Positions 8,112 through 17,059 of a stretch of 64,000 nt of DNA are shown here, in pieces (positions within the stretch are counted from its first letter, which is position 1; every line of letters begins with the position of its first letter). Origin of the DNA: Kangiella aquimarina DSM 16071 (GTDB lineage: Bacteria > Pseudomonadota > Gammaproteobacteria > Enterobacterales > Kangiellaceae). The position numbers were made by a program, and so were the translations under genes. The stretch covers positions 637,472 to 701,471 of the forward strand of contig NZ_KB893651.1 of the NCBI RefSeq assembly GCF_000374105.1, in the 5' to 3' direction. The notes beneath the pieces are model-generated. The model was not told where the DNA came from and did no database searches. It worked only from the letters and a program-made list of their open reading frames with translations.

Positions 8112-11100
8112 CTAAGTGTCATAGCCAAGGCTAGGTGCGAGCCACTTTTCCGCAGTTTCGAGGTCCCAGCCCTTGCGCTGGGCGTAGTCACTGACCTGAT
8201 CTTTCTCTATCTTGCCTACACCAAAATAACGTGCTTCAGGATGAGCAAAATACCAGCCAGAAACCGCAGCTGTAGGATACATGGCAAAATGTTCAGTAAT
8301 ATTGAGCCCTATTGCCTGATCGGGCTGTAATAGGTTCCAGAGGGTTCCTTTCTCTGTATGGTCGGGGCACGCCGGGTAGCCGGGAGCAGGGCGGATCCCC
8401 TGATATTGCTCAGAAATCAGGTCATCATTGTCCAGCTTTTCATCAGGAACATAGCCCCAGAAGTCTTTTCGCACTAATTCGTGCATTCTCTCGGCAAAGG
8501 CTTCTGCCAGTCTGTCAGCCAGGGCTTTTAGCAAAATGGCGTTATAGTCATCATGATTTGCTTCATAAGCCTTCACATGCTTATCGATACCAATACCCGC
8601 TGTGACCGCAAAGCCTCCCATGTAGTCTTTAAGCCCCGTTTCTTTAGGGGCGATAAAATCTGAAAGGCAGTAATTGAACTTGCCGTCTCGCGTCTGCTTT
8701 TGCTGGCGAAGATTATGCAGATGGCAAAGGGGTTGCTGTCTTTTGTCGTCGCTATAGAGCTCAATGTCATCGCCCACGGAATTTGCTGGATAAAAACCAA
8801 TAACCGCACGAGCAGTGAGCCATTTTTCTTCAACGATTCTGTTAAGCATCGATTGAGCGTCCTGATACAGCTTTTGGGCAGTTTCACCGACAACTTCATC
8901 TTCAAGGATATTGGGAAATTTTCCGGCTAGTTGCCAGGAGCGAAAGAAGGGCGTCCAGTCAATGCGGGGTAACAAATCTTCCAGAGGGTAATCATGGAAT
9001 ACTTTAGTACCAAGAAAAGAGGGCTTGGTGATAACTGTTTTTGACCAGTCTATTTTGGCTGCAAACTGTCTGGCTTGATTAAGGCTGGCAAGGCTGGATT
9101 TTTTCTGACGTTTCTCACGCTCTGAACGGAGCTTTTGATACTCGTCTTTGATCTCGCTGACATAAGCGTCTTTGTGTTCACCTAACAACTTATTAACTAC
9201 GCCGACTACTCGCGATGCATCCATCACATACATAACCGGGTGTTGATAATGAGGTTCAATTTTCACCGCGGTATGTATTTTTGACGTGGTAGCGCCACCA
9301 ATCAGTAACGGTAAATCTAGTCCACGTCGTTGCATTTCTTTTGCAACATGAACCATTTCTTCAAGCGACGGAGTAATAAGTCCCGACAGGCCGATGATAT
9401 CGCAGTTGTGTTCAATTGCCGTATCTAGAATCTTATCGCAAGGTACCATGACGCCGAGATCAATTACTTCATAACCGTTACATTGTAGTACGACACCAAC
9501 TATATTCTTTCCAATGTCATGGACATCGCCTTTTACAGTAGCCATGACGATTTTGCCTTTGGGTTTATCAGCAAGTTTTAAGCGCTTCTTCTCTTCCTCC
9601 ATAAAGGGCAGGAGATAGGCGACCGCTTTTTTCATCACGCGAGCTGACTTGACCACCTGCGGCAGGAACATCTGGCCGGAGCCAAACAAATCACCGACCA
9701 CGTTCATTCCATCCATTAACGGGCCTTCAATAACATGAAGTGGGCGTTCGGCTAGTTGACGGGCTTCTTCGACATCTTCATCAATAAATTCGGTAATGCC
9801 TTTTACCAAAGAGTGTTCCAAACGTTTGTTGACCGGCCACTTTCGCCACTCCTGAGTTTCTTTTTCCTTAACGTCCTGTCCTGAACTGCGATATTGCTCT
9901 GCCAATTCAAGCAGCTTTTCCGTGGCTTCAGGTGAGCGATTCAGGACGACGTCTTCTACCGTTTGCTTAAGGTCATCCGGAATAGCGCTATAAACTTCTA
10001 GCTGACCAGCATTTACAATACCCATATCCATTCCGGCGTTAATGGCATGGTAGAGGAACACGGCATGAATAGCCTCACGAACGGTATTGTTACCGCGGAA
10101 TGAAAAGGATACGTTTGACACACCGCCAGATACTCGTGCGCCAGGTAAGTTTTGTTTGATCCAATGCGTGGCTTCAATGAAGTCCACGGCATAGTTGTTG
10201 TGTTCTTCAATTCCCGTGGCGATAGCAAAAATATTGGGATCAAAAATAATGTCCTGGGGATCAAAGTTGAGTTTTTCGATCAGCAGGTTATAGGCGCGCT
10301 GACAAATCTCTGTTTTACGCTCTAGTGTATCGGCCTGACCATCTTCATCAAAAGCCATAATGATGACGGCAGCACCATAGCGTTGAACAAGCCTGGCCTG
10401 CTCAAGGAACTGCTGTTCGCCTTCTTTTAAAGAAATCGAATTAACGATGCCTTTGCCCTGAATGCATTTCAGGCCAGCTTCTATGATTTCCCATTTAGAG
10501 GAGTCAATCATAATGGGAACGCGACTAATGTCAGGTTCGGCTGCGATCAAATTTAAAAAGCGTTGCATGGCAGCCTGTGAATCCAGCATTCCTTCGTCCA
10601 TGTTGATATCAATCACCTGAGCACCATTTTCGACTTGCTCAAGTGCCACCTCGATGGCGGTTTCGAAATCGCCTTCTTTTATCAAACGCAAAAACTTGGC
10701 GGAGCCAGTGACATTGGTTCGCTCACCAACGTTGACGAACAGGCTCGAGTCATCAAGGTTTAATGCCTCCAGTCCTGATAAGCGGCATTTGGCTTCAGTA
10801 TTAAATTGCTTACGCGGTTGCGCACCCTCAATCATTGTATTGAATCGGGCGATGTGCTCAGGAGTGGTACCGCAGCAGCCACCGATAATATTGATAAAGC
10901 CTTTGTCGATCCACTCTGACATTTCCCTGGCCATGTCATCAGGTGTTTCGTCGTAGCCACCAAACTCATTAGGCAGGCCGGCGTTTGGATGCGCTGAAAT
11001 GGCAAATTCACTGATACGTGATAACTCTTCAATGTAGGCGCGTAAATCATTAGGCCCCAATGCACAATTCAAACCGACACTAATAGGGTTAGCATGACGG

Positions 11101-11795
11101 ATGGAGTTATAAAAAGCCTCGGTCGTCTGACCGGTAAGTGTTCTTCCTGATGCATCGGTTATGGTTCCGGAAAGCATGATCGGGTATTCAACCTGATGAT
11201 CATCAAAATATTTCTTCACCGCAAAAATCGCGGCTTTGGCGTTAAGCGTATCGAAAACCGTTTCAATCAAAAGAATATCCGCGCCACCTTCAATCAGCGC
11301 CTGGGTCGATTCGTAATATGCCTCAGCCAGCTCGTCAAAGTAGATATTACGAAATCCGGGATCATTAACATCCGGTGAGATGCTGCAGGTACGGTTGGTA
11401 GGGCCCAGTACCCCGGCCACGAATCGTGGTTTGTTTGAAGTAGAATATGCATCGGCGATTTGTCTCGCCAGTTTTGCAGATTCTCGGTTGATTTCTGCAG
11501 ATAATTCCTGCATGCCGTAATCGGCCATAGCTACCCGTGTAGCATTAAATGTATTGGTTTCGATAATGTCAGAACCAGCTTCAAGGTATGCTTTATGAAT
11601 ATCAGAAATGATTTGTGGTTGGGTGAGACTCAAAAGGTCATTATTACCTTTTAGATCACTTGGCCAGTCAGCAAATCTATCGCCGCGATAATCTTCCTCA
11701 GTTAATTGATATTGCTGAATCATGGTACCCATTGCGCCATCTAGCAATAAGATACGGTGATTTAGAAGTTCTTTTAATTTTTGTGTTTTGCTCAT
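8112..11795 (-). CDS. metH: Cobalamin-dependent methionine synthase
   Basis: MetH transfers the methyl group of 5-methyl-THF through methylcobalamin to homocysteine. The protein is 1227 aa, the standard full length, with all modules: homocysteine/zinc barrel ~1-330 (GLNCALG and [11 protein letters not shown] hold the zinc cysteines); folate barrel ~350-620 ([11 protein letters not shown]); cap ~650-740; B12 domain ~745-880 with [11 protein letters not shown], whose His is the lower cobalt ligand; and the C-terminal SAM-dependent activation domain ~900-1227 ([35 protein letters not shown]). It diverges from btuB; the intergenic region carries a MetJ-type operator. The 57-bp gap downstream leads to the copper operon. 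Confidence 0.97.
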   Translation of the reverse strand: MSKTQKLKELLNHRILLLDGAMGTMIQQYQLTEEDYRGDRFADWPSDLKGNNDLLSLTQPQIISDIHKAYLEAGSDIIETNTFNATRVAMADYGMQELSAEINRESAKLARQIADAYSTSNKPRFVAGVLGPTNRTCSISPDVNDPGFRNIYFDELAEAYYESTQALIEGGADILLIETVFDTLNAKAAIFAVKKYFDDHQVEYPIMLSGTITDASGRTLTGQTTEAFYNSIRHANPISVGLNCALGPNDLRAYIEELSRISEFAISAHPNAGLPNEFGGYDETPDDMAREMSEWIDKGFINIIGGCCGTTPEHIARFNTMIEGAQPRKQFNTEAKCRLSGLEALNLDDSSLFVNVGERTNVTGSAKFLRLIKEGDFETAIEVALEQVENGAQVIDINMDEGMLDSQAAMQRFLNLIAAEPDISRVPIMIDSSKWEIIEAGLKCIQGKGIVNSISLKEGEQQFLEQARLVQRYGAAVIIMAFDEDGQADTLERKTEICQRAYNLLIEKLNFDPQDIIFDPNIFAIATGIEEHNNYAVDFIEATHWIKQNLPGARVSGGVSNVSFSFRGNNTVREAIHAVFLYHAINAGMDMGIVNAGQLEVYSAIPDDLKQTVEDVVLNRSPEATEKLLELAEQYRSSGQDVKEKETQEWRKWPVNKRLEHSLVKGITEFIDEDVEEARQLAERPLHVIEGPLMDGMNVVGDLFGSGQMFLPQVVKSARVMKKAVAYLLPFMEEEKKRLKLADKPKGKIVMATVKGDVHDIGKNIVGVVLQCNGYEVIDLGVMVPCDKILDTAIEHNCDIIGLSGLITPSLEEMVHVAKEMQRRGLDLPLLIGGATTSKIHTAVKIEPHYQHPVMYVMDASRVVGVVNKLLGEHKDAYVSEIKDEYQKLRSEREKRQKKSSLASLNQARQFAAKIDWSKTVITKPSFLGTKVFHDYPLEDLLPRIDWTPFFRSWQLAGKFPNILEDEVVGETAQKLYQDAQSMLNRIVEEKWLTARAVIGFYPANSVGDDIELYSDDKRQQPLCHLHNLRQQKQTRDGKFNYCLSDFIAPKETGLKDYMGGFAVTAGIGIDKHVKAYEANHDDYNAILLKALADRLAEAFAERMHELVRKDFWGYVPDEKLDNDDLISEQYQGIRPAPGYPACPDHTEKGTLWNLLQPDQAIGLNITEHFAMYPTAAVSGWYFAHPEARYFGVGKIEKDQVSDYAQRKGWDLETAEKWLAPSLGYDT

Positions 11796-11845
11796 TCAGT
11801 TCTCAATAATGACATGTTGCGCTATATAACTTACGGCAATAAAAA

Positions 11846-11861
11846 AGACGTATAGACGTCC
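11846..11861. promoter_or_regulatory. MetJ operator (two tandem met boxes)
   Basis: AGACGTAT (11846-11853) and AGACGTCC (11854-11861) are adjacent 8-mers, each 7/8 to the met box consensus AGACGTCT in the tandem phase MetJ dimers require. They lie ~50 bp upstream of metH and overlap the -35 of the btuB-side promoter. Repression of metH, and perhaps btuB, by SAM-MetJ is inferred. Confidence 0.75.
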
Positions 11862-11880
11862 AAATAGATTTTGTTATAAT
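11853..11880 (+). promoter_or_regulatory. Promoter for the cobalamin riboswitch/btuB transcript
   Basis: TATAAT (11875-11880) is a perfect -10. TAGACG (11853-11858) is a 4/6 -35 at 16 bp spacing and lies inside the met boxes. The predicted start near 11887 leaves a leader of ~365 nt before btuB. Confidence 0.6.
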
Positions 11881-11935
11881 AGCACCGCTTTTGACAATCG
11901 TGAACCCTTTTCAAGAGTTTATCTTTTTAAAGCAA

Positions 11936-12180
11936 AGGCCAGTTGGCCACGATGAAATTCATCCCCTGATCAGGTCTTCCAAGCTGCAAACAAGCAAGGA
12001 GATAATCGGGAAATCAGTTGAAATCTGATGCTGCCCCCGCAACGGTAATTGATAGCGTCGCTTAATAAACCACTGAGTCCATTTCGGTATTAGAGAAATA
12101 ACTTGGGAAGGTAAGTGACTAGATGATCATAAGCCCGGAGACCGGCCTGAACAGTGTATCAAGCAGATCGGTGGGCTCTG
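11936..12180 (+). promoter_or_regulatory. Cobalamin (AdoCbl) riboswitch
   Basis: Two conserved cores of the class are present in order. One is the GGGAA...GAAATC...GCTGCCCCCGCAACGGTAA stretch (12008-12048). The other is the B12 box AAGCCCGGAGACCGGCCTGA (12131-12150). Aptamer ends are approximate. It precedes btuB, the classic target, and would turn the operon down when cobalamin is plentiful. Confidence 0.93.
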
Positions 12181-12230
12181 TTTAGGCTTAATTAGCCGGA
12201 TAGTAGATGTGTTTCTTTTTTTAATGCCCG

Positions 12231-12245
12231 CTCGTAAATTACGAG
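12231..12245 (+). promoter_or_regulatory. Hairpin masking the btuB ribosome site
   Basis: CTCGTAAATTACGAG is a near-perfect palindrome (CTCGT/ACGAG stem) whose 3' arm supplies the only Shine-Dalgarno-like GAG, 6 nt before the btuB ATG. This suits a riboswitch that acts on translation initiation (inference). Confidence 0.5.
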
Positions 12246-12251
12246 ACAACC

Positions 12252-14210
12252 ATGAGTTTAAAGAATACAACGATTCCAGCAGCTGTGATTATGAGCTGTC
12301 TGGCACAGCCCCTATTGGCTAATGAAACAATCCCCTCCATACAACTTGAACAAGACACTGAAACAGTAATTATTACCACCAGTCGTTTTGAATCTGACGT
12401 AAACCAACTGCCCAGTCACGTTACTGTAATTACTAAACAGGAGATCGAGCGGCTTTCTGCGACCGACTTGAGTCAGGTTCTACGAAGAGTTCCTGGTGTT
12501 CAGGTATCAAACACTAATGGCAAAACCAGCGTTTCGATGCGCGGCATTTCGGCTGAGCAGGCTGGTAGCAATGTTCTGGTTCTGGTTGACGGACAACGCT
12601 TGAATAAAACCGATCTGGCCTCTCCTGATATCGATACTATCAACATCATAGATATTGAACGGATAGAAATTATTCAAGGTGCTGGAAGCAGTCTTTATGG
12701 TGACCAGGCTGTAGCCGGTGTGATTAATATCATTACTCGCTCTGGTAAAAAGCAAACAAAAACTCTGCGTTACGCTCAAGGAAGTTTTGAACAAAAGCAA
12801 GCTGCGGCAAATTTAGGTTTTCAGCTGGATGAGCAATGGTCAGTGGTATTAAAGGGCAATAAAAAAACAACTGATAATTACCGTGACCATAATGAGCTCA
12901 AAAATAATCAATTGGGCGCAGAGCTTTTTTATCAGGACAATCAACAACAATGGCGTTTTTCTCATCGCACACGCAATGAAACTCAGCAGACGCCAGGCGC
13001 ATTGCTTGATTCGGATTTAGGTAACCCTCGTCAGTCTCGACCAGAGTTTGCTAATGATTATGTCAGTACCGATGAATACTTTAGTCGTGTTTTCGGGCAG
13101 CTAAAACTGAATTCACAATGGCAGTTTGCTTTAGATATCAATCACCAGGAAAGTGATATCCAGAGTATCAATAGCTTTATCAATTTTGCGACTTCTAATG
13201 TTAATCAGACCCGACGCTCTCAGAGTGGTATTTACCCAAGAATAAAGGGAGACTGGAATACGGATAATGGGCCCATGCAGTGGATTGCTGGAATAGATTA
13301 CGATAAGGCCGAATACCAATTTTCTCTTTTGGCTCGCAGTAACGAGCAAACCTCGGAAAGTGTATATAGCCAGTTTTACTGGCCACTTTCTACTAAATTA
13401 CAACTTGAACTTGCTGGGCGGTTGGCTGAAGTTGAGGACCAGTTAAGCGATGCAGCTTTATATCCCCAAGGAATAGTCCTCGACAAATCAGCATCAGCCT
13501 ATGATATTGGCTTTTCATATCAATTGAGTGGCGCTACGAAAAGCTTTATTCGATACAGCAATAACTATCGATTCGCCAAGGTTGATGAGCAAGCTTATAC
13601 ATCAGATGGGGTTCTGGGTCTTGAGCCGCAGACAGGGATATCCATTGAAGCAGGTGTGTCAGGCCAATTTGAGTCAAGTTCATTGCAGGCATCGGTTTAT
13701 CAGTTAAAACTGAAAGATGAGATTATTTTTGATCCATCGGCTACTCCTCCTGCAGGTGCTTTCTTTCCTGGAGCTAACGTCAACGGCAGTGAATCTACTC
13801 GACTGGGACTTCTGCTAGACTATCGCTATTTCATTGATGAGAGTGAAGTCGGGGTTTCTTATCACTGGGTGGATGCCGAAATTGATTCAAGTGAGCGGAT
13901 TGTTCCCGGTGTTTCTGAAAATACGGTAACAAGCTGGTTTGACTGGCAGCTAACCAGTGATATTAGTTGGTTTCTTGAAGCTCATCATCGTGGTGACCGG
14001 TATCAGGATGGTGATACCACTAATTCTTTTGCTAAAGTGGATGCTTATACCATTTTAAATAGTGCATTGGTTTGGCGATTTGATAATGCGCGACTGGGCC
14101 TGCGTGTCGATAATTTACTGGATAAAGAGTATATTGATTACGCGCAATTTAACGGGTATTACCCAGCAAAAGGACGAGATGTCATCATAACTTTTGATCT
14201 GGTATTTTAA
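12252..14210 (+). CDS. btuB: TonB-dependent outer-membrane receptor for cobalamin
   Basis: A 652-aa receptor with a signal peptide (~1-23, ending LLANE), a TonB-box-like segment (ETVIITTSRF ~37-46), a plug domain ~50-160 (LSQVLRRVPGVQV, SMRGISAEQAGSNVLVLVDG, GSSLYGDQAVAGVINIITR) and a 22-strand barrel ending in an aromatic residue (ITFDLVF), as outer-membrane proteins do. Substrate is assigned from the cobalamin riboswitch directly upstream and the adenosyltransferase gene downstream, besides BtuB-like plug motifs. Energised by TonB-ExbBD, it brings B12 into the periplasm for MetH and adenosyl-B12 enzymes. No btuC/D/F is in the window. Confidence 0.9.
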   Translation: MSLKNTTIPAAVIMSCLAQPLLANETIPSIQLEQDTETVIITTSRFESDVNQLPSHVTVITKQEIERLSATDLSQVLRRVPGVQVSNTNGKTSVSMRGISAEQAGSNVLVLVDGQRLNKTDLASPDIDTINIIDIERIEIIQGAGSSLYGDQAVAGVINIITRSGKKQTKTLRYAQGSFEQKQAAANLGFQLDEQWSVVLKGNKKTTDNYRDHNELKNNQLGAELFYQDNQQQWRFSHRTRNETQQTPGALLDSDLGNPRQSRPEFANDYVSTDEYFSRVFGQLKLNSQWQFALDINHQESDIQSINSFINFATSNVNQTRRSQSGIYPRIKGDWNTDNGPMQWIAGIDYDKAEYQFSLLARSNEQTSESVYSQFYWPLSTKLQLELAGRLAEVEDQLSDAALYPQGIVLDKSASAYDIGFSYQLSGATKSFIRYSNNYRFAKVDEQAYTSDGVLGLEPQTGISIEAGVSGQFESSSLQASVYQLKLKDEIIFDPSATPPAGAFFPGANVNGSESTRLGLLLDYRYFIDESEVGVSYHWVDAEIDSSERIVPGVSENTVTSWFDWQLTSDISWFLEAHHRGDRYQDGDTTNSFAKVDAYTILNSALVWRFDNARLGLRVDNLLDKEYIDYAQFNGYYPAKGRDVIITFDLVF

Positions 14211-14220
14211 GGGTTTATAC

Positions 14221-14769
14221 ATGAGTAATCGACTCACTCGAATCACAACAGGGCAGGGCGATAAGGGTTTGACGCGCCTTGCCAATCAGCAACATGTCAA
14301 AAAAAGCCATCCACGAATAGAAGCTATTGGGACGGTAGATGAGCTTAATGCATCACTGGGAGTGTTAGTCGCCTCAATCAAGGTGGGACAACATGAAACC
14401 ATCGTCAAAGCGATTAGGAATATTCAAAATCAACTGTTCAGCCTGGGCGGTGAATTGGCCAGTCCTGAACAGGAGTTTTTGAAGCAATCAGATGTGGTGC
14501 AGCTTGAAGCCTGGATAAAAACCTGGAATCAAAAACTTCCACCTTTGAAAGAGTTTGTTATACCGGGTTCCTGCTTAGCCTCAGCTCACGCGCATTTGGC
14601 TCGATGCATAGCGCGCCGCGCTGAGCGCCGCCTTATCGCACTTACTGAAGATGAAACGGTTACTGAACTGAGTATCATCTATCTGAACCGACTATCCGAT
14701 TTACTGTTTATTATCAGTCGAATAATTGCACGCTCCAATAATGATAAAGAAGCCCAATGGCAACGATGA
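14221..14769 (+). CDS. pduO: Cob(I)alamin adenosyltransferase, PduO type
   Basis: Transfers the adenosyl group of ATP to cob(I)alamin. 182 aa from ATG 14221; an upstream ATG at 14194 overlaps the btuB end and is less likely. Family marks: TRITTGQGDKGLTRL at the N-terminus (ATP-binding glycine loop), IEAIGTVDELNASLG, and CIARRAERR near residue 137, the conserved RRAERR of PduO/MMAB enzymes. It lies 10 nt after the btuB stop in the riboswitch-led operon, so imported B12 is converted in the cytoplasm. It is unrelated in fold to CobA/BtuR. Confidence 0.92.
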   Translation: MSNRLTRITTGQGDKGLTRLANQQHVKKSHPRIEAIGTVDELNASLGVLVASIKVGQHETIVKAIRNIQNQLFSLGGELASPEQEFLKQSDVVQLEAWIKTWNQKLPPLKEFVIPGSCLASAHAHLARCIARRAERRLIALTEDETVTELSIIYLNRLSDLLFIISRIIARSNNDKEAQWQR

Positions 14770-14780
14770 AGGAATTAGTA

Positions 14781-15308
14781 ATGGAAAAAATTAGCCCTAA
14801 AACATTAACCCTTATAGCGATTGTTATCGCTGTATCTCTGTATCGGGTTTTTCCTCACCCGTATAACATCACCCCGGTGATGGCGCTGGCACTATTTGCT
14901 GGAACTTATTTTGAGAAAAAGTGGATGGCATTTGCCGTGCCTTTGTTTTCCATGTTTCTGGCCGATCTGTTTTTAGGACTGCATAACACCATAATTTTTG
15001 TTTATGGTGCTATGGCTGTAGCAGTGCTTATAGGTTTCTGGTTGCAAAACCGAGTCAGTAGTCTGAAAGTGATCGGCGCGACCATTGGTAGTTCACTGAT
15101 ATTTTTCCTCATCAGTAACTTTGGGGTTTGGCTGGTCTCAGGCTATTACAGTAAAAGCTGGGCGGGGCTCATCGAATGCTACACCATGGCATTACCCTTC
15201 TTACAACGCAGCATGATGGGAGATTTATTATTCAGTGGTGTGTTATTTCTAAGTTACTGGCAGATACAGAAGTATTGGTTGAGTGCCAAAGTGGTGCAAA
15301 GAACCTAA
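14781..15308 (+). CDS. Multi-pass membrane protein of the DUF6580/ECF-S-like type, B12-linked
   Basis: A 175-aa protein from ATG 14781, chosen because AAGGA lies 7 nt upstream; ATGs at 14757 and 14766 also exist and overlap the previous gene. About five transmembrane segments are visible (LTLIAIVIAVSLYRVF, MAFAVPLFSMFLADLFLGL, FVYGAMAVAVLIGF, VIGATIGSSLIFFLIS, LLFSGVLFLSYW). PHPYNITPVMALALFAG and NFGVWL recall a family annotated as putative transport proteins with ECF substrate-component features. Being third gene of a riboswitch-controlled operon suggests a role in uptake of cobalamin or a precursor (inference). Family assignment is from memory. Confidence 0.65.
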   Translation: MEKISPKTLTLIAIVIAVSLYRVFPHPYNITPVMALALFAGTYFEKKWMAFAVPLFSMFLADLFLGLHNTIIFVYGAMAVAVLIGFWLQNRVSSLKVIGATIGSSLIFFLISNFGVWLVSGYYSKSWAGLIECYTMALPFLQRSMMGDLLFSGVLFLSYWQIQKYWLSAKVVQRT

Positions 15309-15399
15309 ATATTGCCAAATCCCTGCCAGGGATTGCCTTTTTTAAGTAATTCATATATCTTACGCCGCCTAGCCCACTAGGTGGTCTAGCAATAATTAC

Positions 15400-15490
15400 G
15401 GTGAAGTGTCCGAGTGGCTGAAGGAGCACGCCTGGAAAGTGTGTATACGTTAATAGCGTATCGAGGGTTCGAATCCCTCCTTCACCGCCA
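15400..15490 (+). tRNA. tRNA-Ser (anticodon GGA)
   Basis: Acceptor stem GGTGAAG pairs with CTTCACC (15480-15486), followed by G and an encoded CCA. The anticodon loop CTGGAAA gives GGA. The long variable arm (TATACGTTAATAGCGTA) marks a class II Ser tRNA, and GGTTCGAATCC is the T arm. A rho-independent terminator follows. Confidence 0.97.
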
Positions 15491-15498
15491 TATATAAG

Positions 15499-15521
15499 AG
15501 CCCGCATATGCGGGCTTTTTT
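15499..15521 (+). terminator. Terminator of tRNA-Ser
   Basis: AGCCCGCATATGCGGGCT hairpin followed by a T run. The hairpin and tail are identical over 26 bp to the terminator after htpG. Confidence 0.9.
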
Positions 15522-15575
15522 GTATATAAATGTTTGAAAAATTCTACCAACTACTACTTTTGGATGCCAAAACTT

Positions 15576-15663
15576 GTCATCCCGCGGCTTGACCGCGGGA
15601 TCCAGTGTTTTGTAAAAAAATAGTTTGAAGTCGCTGGATACCGCGGTCGAGCCGCGGTATGAC
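15576..15663. repeat. REP/MITE-like element with 30-bp inverted arms
   Basis: Arms 15576-15605 and 15634-15663 are inverted copies at 27/30 identity, starting GTCATCCCGC and ending GTATGAC. Each arm is itself a hairpin (CCGCGG around TTGA or TCGA). The 28-bp centre is AT-rich. It sits just past the 3' end of mrr. Confidence 0.85.
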
Positions 15664-15679
15664 GAATGATGGGGGCTGT

Positions 15680-16597
15680 CTACTCTTCTAAAAAGTAGTC
15701 AGTATCTATATCTTTTATTTCATAAACTTGCTTGATAGTGACCCCCAAATTATATTGAATCATAAGGCTTGCAAGTTTTTTTCCATCTATTAAAACGATA
15801 CTTTTTTCTATTAAGTTTACATACTCAATTGCATCATTACTGAATCTAGACGTTGTGATAAAGACACCTTTCCTAGACTTTTGCATATCTAATGCACCAG
15901 CAAATGATTGAACGTCTGGCCTACCAACAGACCGATCTTTTGAGTATCTTTTAGCTTGTAAGTATATGGTATCTAAGCCTAATGGGTCTTCATTGATTAT
16001 GCCATCAATACCACCATCGTTAGTATATTGGGTCGGTATCCCGGCATCTTCTCTATAGCCGCCATAGCCCATTTTTAATAAGAGCTCTACCACTAGCTGT
16101 TCAAAGAATAATGGTGTGCACTGGGTGATTGTATCAAGCAACTCATCAATCAGTTCTGAGTTAATGGATTTGAAAGCGCTGTCTATCTGTTCAACAGGGG
16201 TTAGTTTTGAGCTTTTAGTTTGTTCATCATTCTCTCTATCAGCACTTGTAGAAGAAAGCTCTTTAAATTCTAAAAAGTCAGGAAATTGCTCTAAGGTTTT
16301 TATTGTTACTTCCTGAGGATTAGACTTAAGCAAATCTCTTCCTCTTTGTGTAATTGTAAAAACACCTCTTTGGGGAGCGTCGATTAAACCAGCTTTTTTT
16401 AAGTAAGTTCTTGCCCAACCGATTCTATTGTGAAAAACAAGCTGCTTACCACTTGGCAGCTTTTGCTCCATTTCCTCTTCAGTTAAATTAGATTCACTTG
16501 CCAGCAGTTTATAAATTTCCCTAAGCTTATGCTCTTGTCCATCACCTAAAGTTCTTAAAAAAGGTAGCATAAACTCTTGATAGGTTGGTATTGCCAA
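15680..16597 (-). CDS. mrr: Mrr-type (type IV) restriction endonuclease
   Basis: A 305-aa protein, the length of E. coli Mrr (304). An N-terminal winged-helix Mrr_N domain (~1-95: HNRIGWARTYLKKAGLI, GVFTITQRGRDLL) is followed by a PD-(D/E)XK Mrr_cat domain (~165-290). The catalytic pattern is visible: DGGIDGII, then IYLQAKRY, then GVFITTSRFSNDA. Such enzymes cut methylated DNA without a cognate methylase, and none is seen nearby. The start is TTG at 16597 with AAGGAG 6 nt upstream. It lies 18 bp after rimB on the same strand, so it appears appended to the rim operon, next to a tRNA and a palindromic element, a setting that suggests acquisition (inference). Confidence 0.9.
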   Translation of the reverse strand: MAIPTYQEFMLPFLRTLGDGQEHKLREIYKLLASESNLTEEEMEQKLPSGKQLVFHNRIGWARTYLKKAGLIDAPQRGVFTITQRGRDLLKSNPQEVTIKTLEQFPDFLEFKELSSTSADRENDEQTKSSKLTPVEQIDSAFKSINSELIDELLDTITQCTPLFFEQLVVELLLKMGYGGYREDAGIPTQYTNDGGIDGIINEDPLGLDTIYLQAKRYSKDRSVGRPDVQSFAGALDMQKSRKGVFITTSRFSNDAIEYVNLIEKSIVLIDGKKLASLMIQYNLGVTIKQVYEIKDIDTDYFLEE

Positions 16598-16615
16598 ACT
16601 TTACTCCTTATAAAA

Positions 16616-17044
16616 CTAATCCTTCGGACTCTGTAAATAAGCTTCTGTAGGTGATACAAGAATATTTTCCATGGCTTCTCGTCCAAGTAGCATCTTGTAA
16701 CGCATTTTTTCACGGTTAGCGAGGGTGATGTCGATGTCCCAAGTCTGATCACCAATGGTGATGGGGGTTCGAATCACATAGCGTGACTGCGTTTGGCCAT
16801 TCGAGCTGGTGATTTTGCGGTAGTCGATCATCTCTGCTTCACAGGTGAAGACACGCTTTGGATGCCGGCGAAGAGGGCAGGTCTTGAATGAGACGTAGGT
16901 GTTATCATCCCTTTCTATGAGCTTGATATCAAAGGCATGCAGGCTCGACGTTTTTGCGCCGGTATCGACTTTGACTTTGATGCTTGGGATGCCAAGCCCT
17001 GACAGCTTGGCTTTTTCTTTCCATCCAACATGTATTTTGCTCAT
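16616..17044 (-). CDS. rimB: RimB-type retropepsin-like protein (PF05618 family)
   Basis: A 142-aa protein of the family long annotated as ATP-dependent zinc protease. VKVDTGAKTSSLHAFDI near residue 25 is the retroviral-protease-like D-T-G-A signature, and MLLGREAM near the C-terminus is the matching second structural motif of the pepsin fold. It lies 15 bp downstream of rimK on the same strand. In pseudomonads RimB works with RimK in modifying ribosomal protein S6 (established for that genus; inferred here). Start is ATG with no close alternative. It probably acts in the cytoplasm, as no signal peptide is seen. Confidence 0.85.
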   Translation of the reverse strand: MSKIHVGWKEKAKLSGLGIPSIKVKVDTGAKTSSLHAFDIKLIERDDNTYVSFKTCPLRRHPKRVFTCEAEMIDYRKITSSNGQTQSRYVIRTPITIGDQTWDIDITLANREKMRYKMLLGREAMENILVSPTEAYLQSPKD

Positions 17045-17059
17045 CGATAACCCTCTCAG

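Noticed and set aside
11853-11900. TTGACA-like TTTTGACAA at ~11890 as -35 for btuB
   Set aside because: It lies downstream of the perfect TATAAT and has no fitting -10 of its own before the aptamer.
12184-12220. Intrinsic terminator as riboswitch platform
   Set aside because: The GGCT/AGCC hairpin is weak and the T run begins ~15 nt after it; not canonical.
15232-15507. Minus-strand ORF (91 codons) overlapping the tRNA-Ser
   Set aside because: It is the well-known false protein read antisense to Ser tRNA (GGEGGIRTLDT... pattern).
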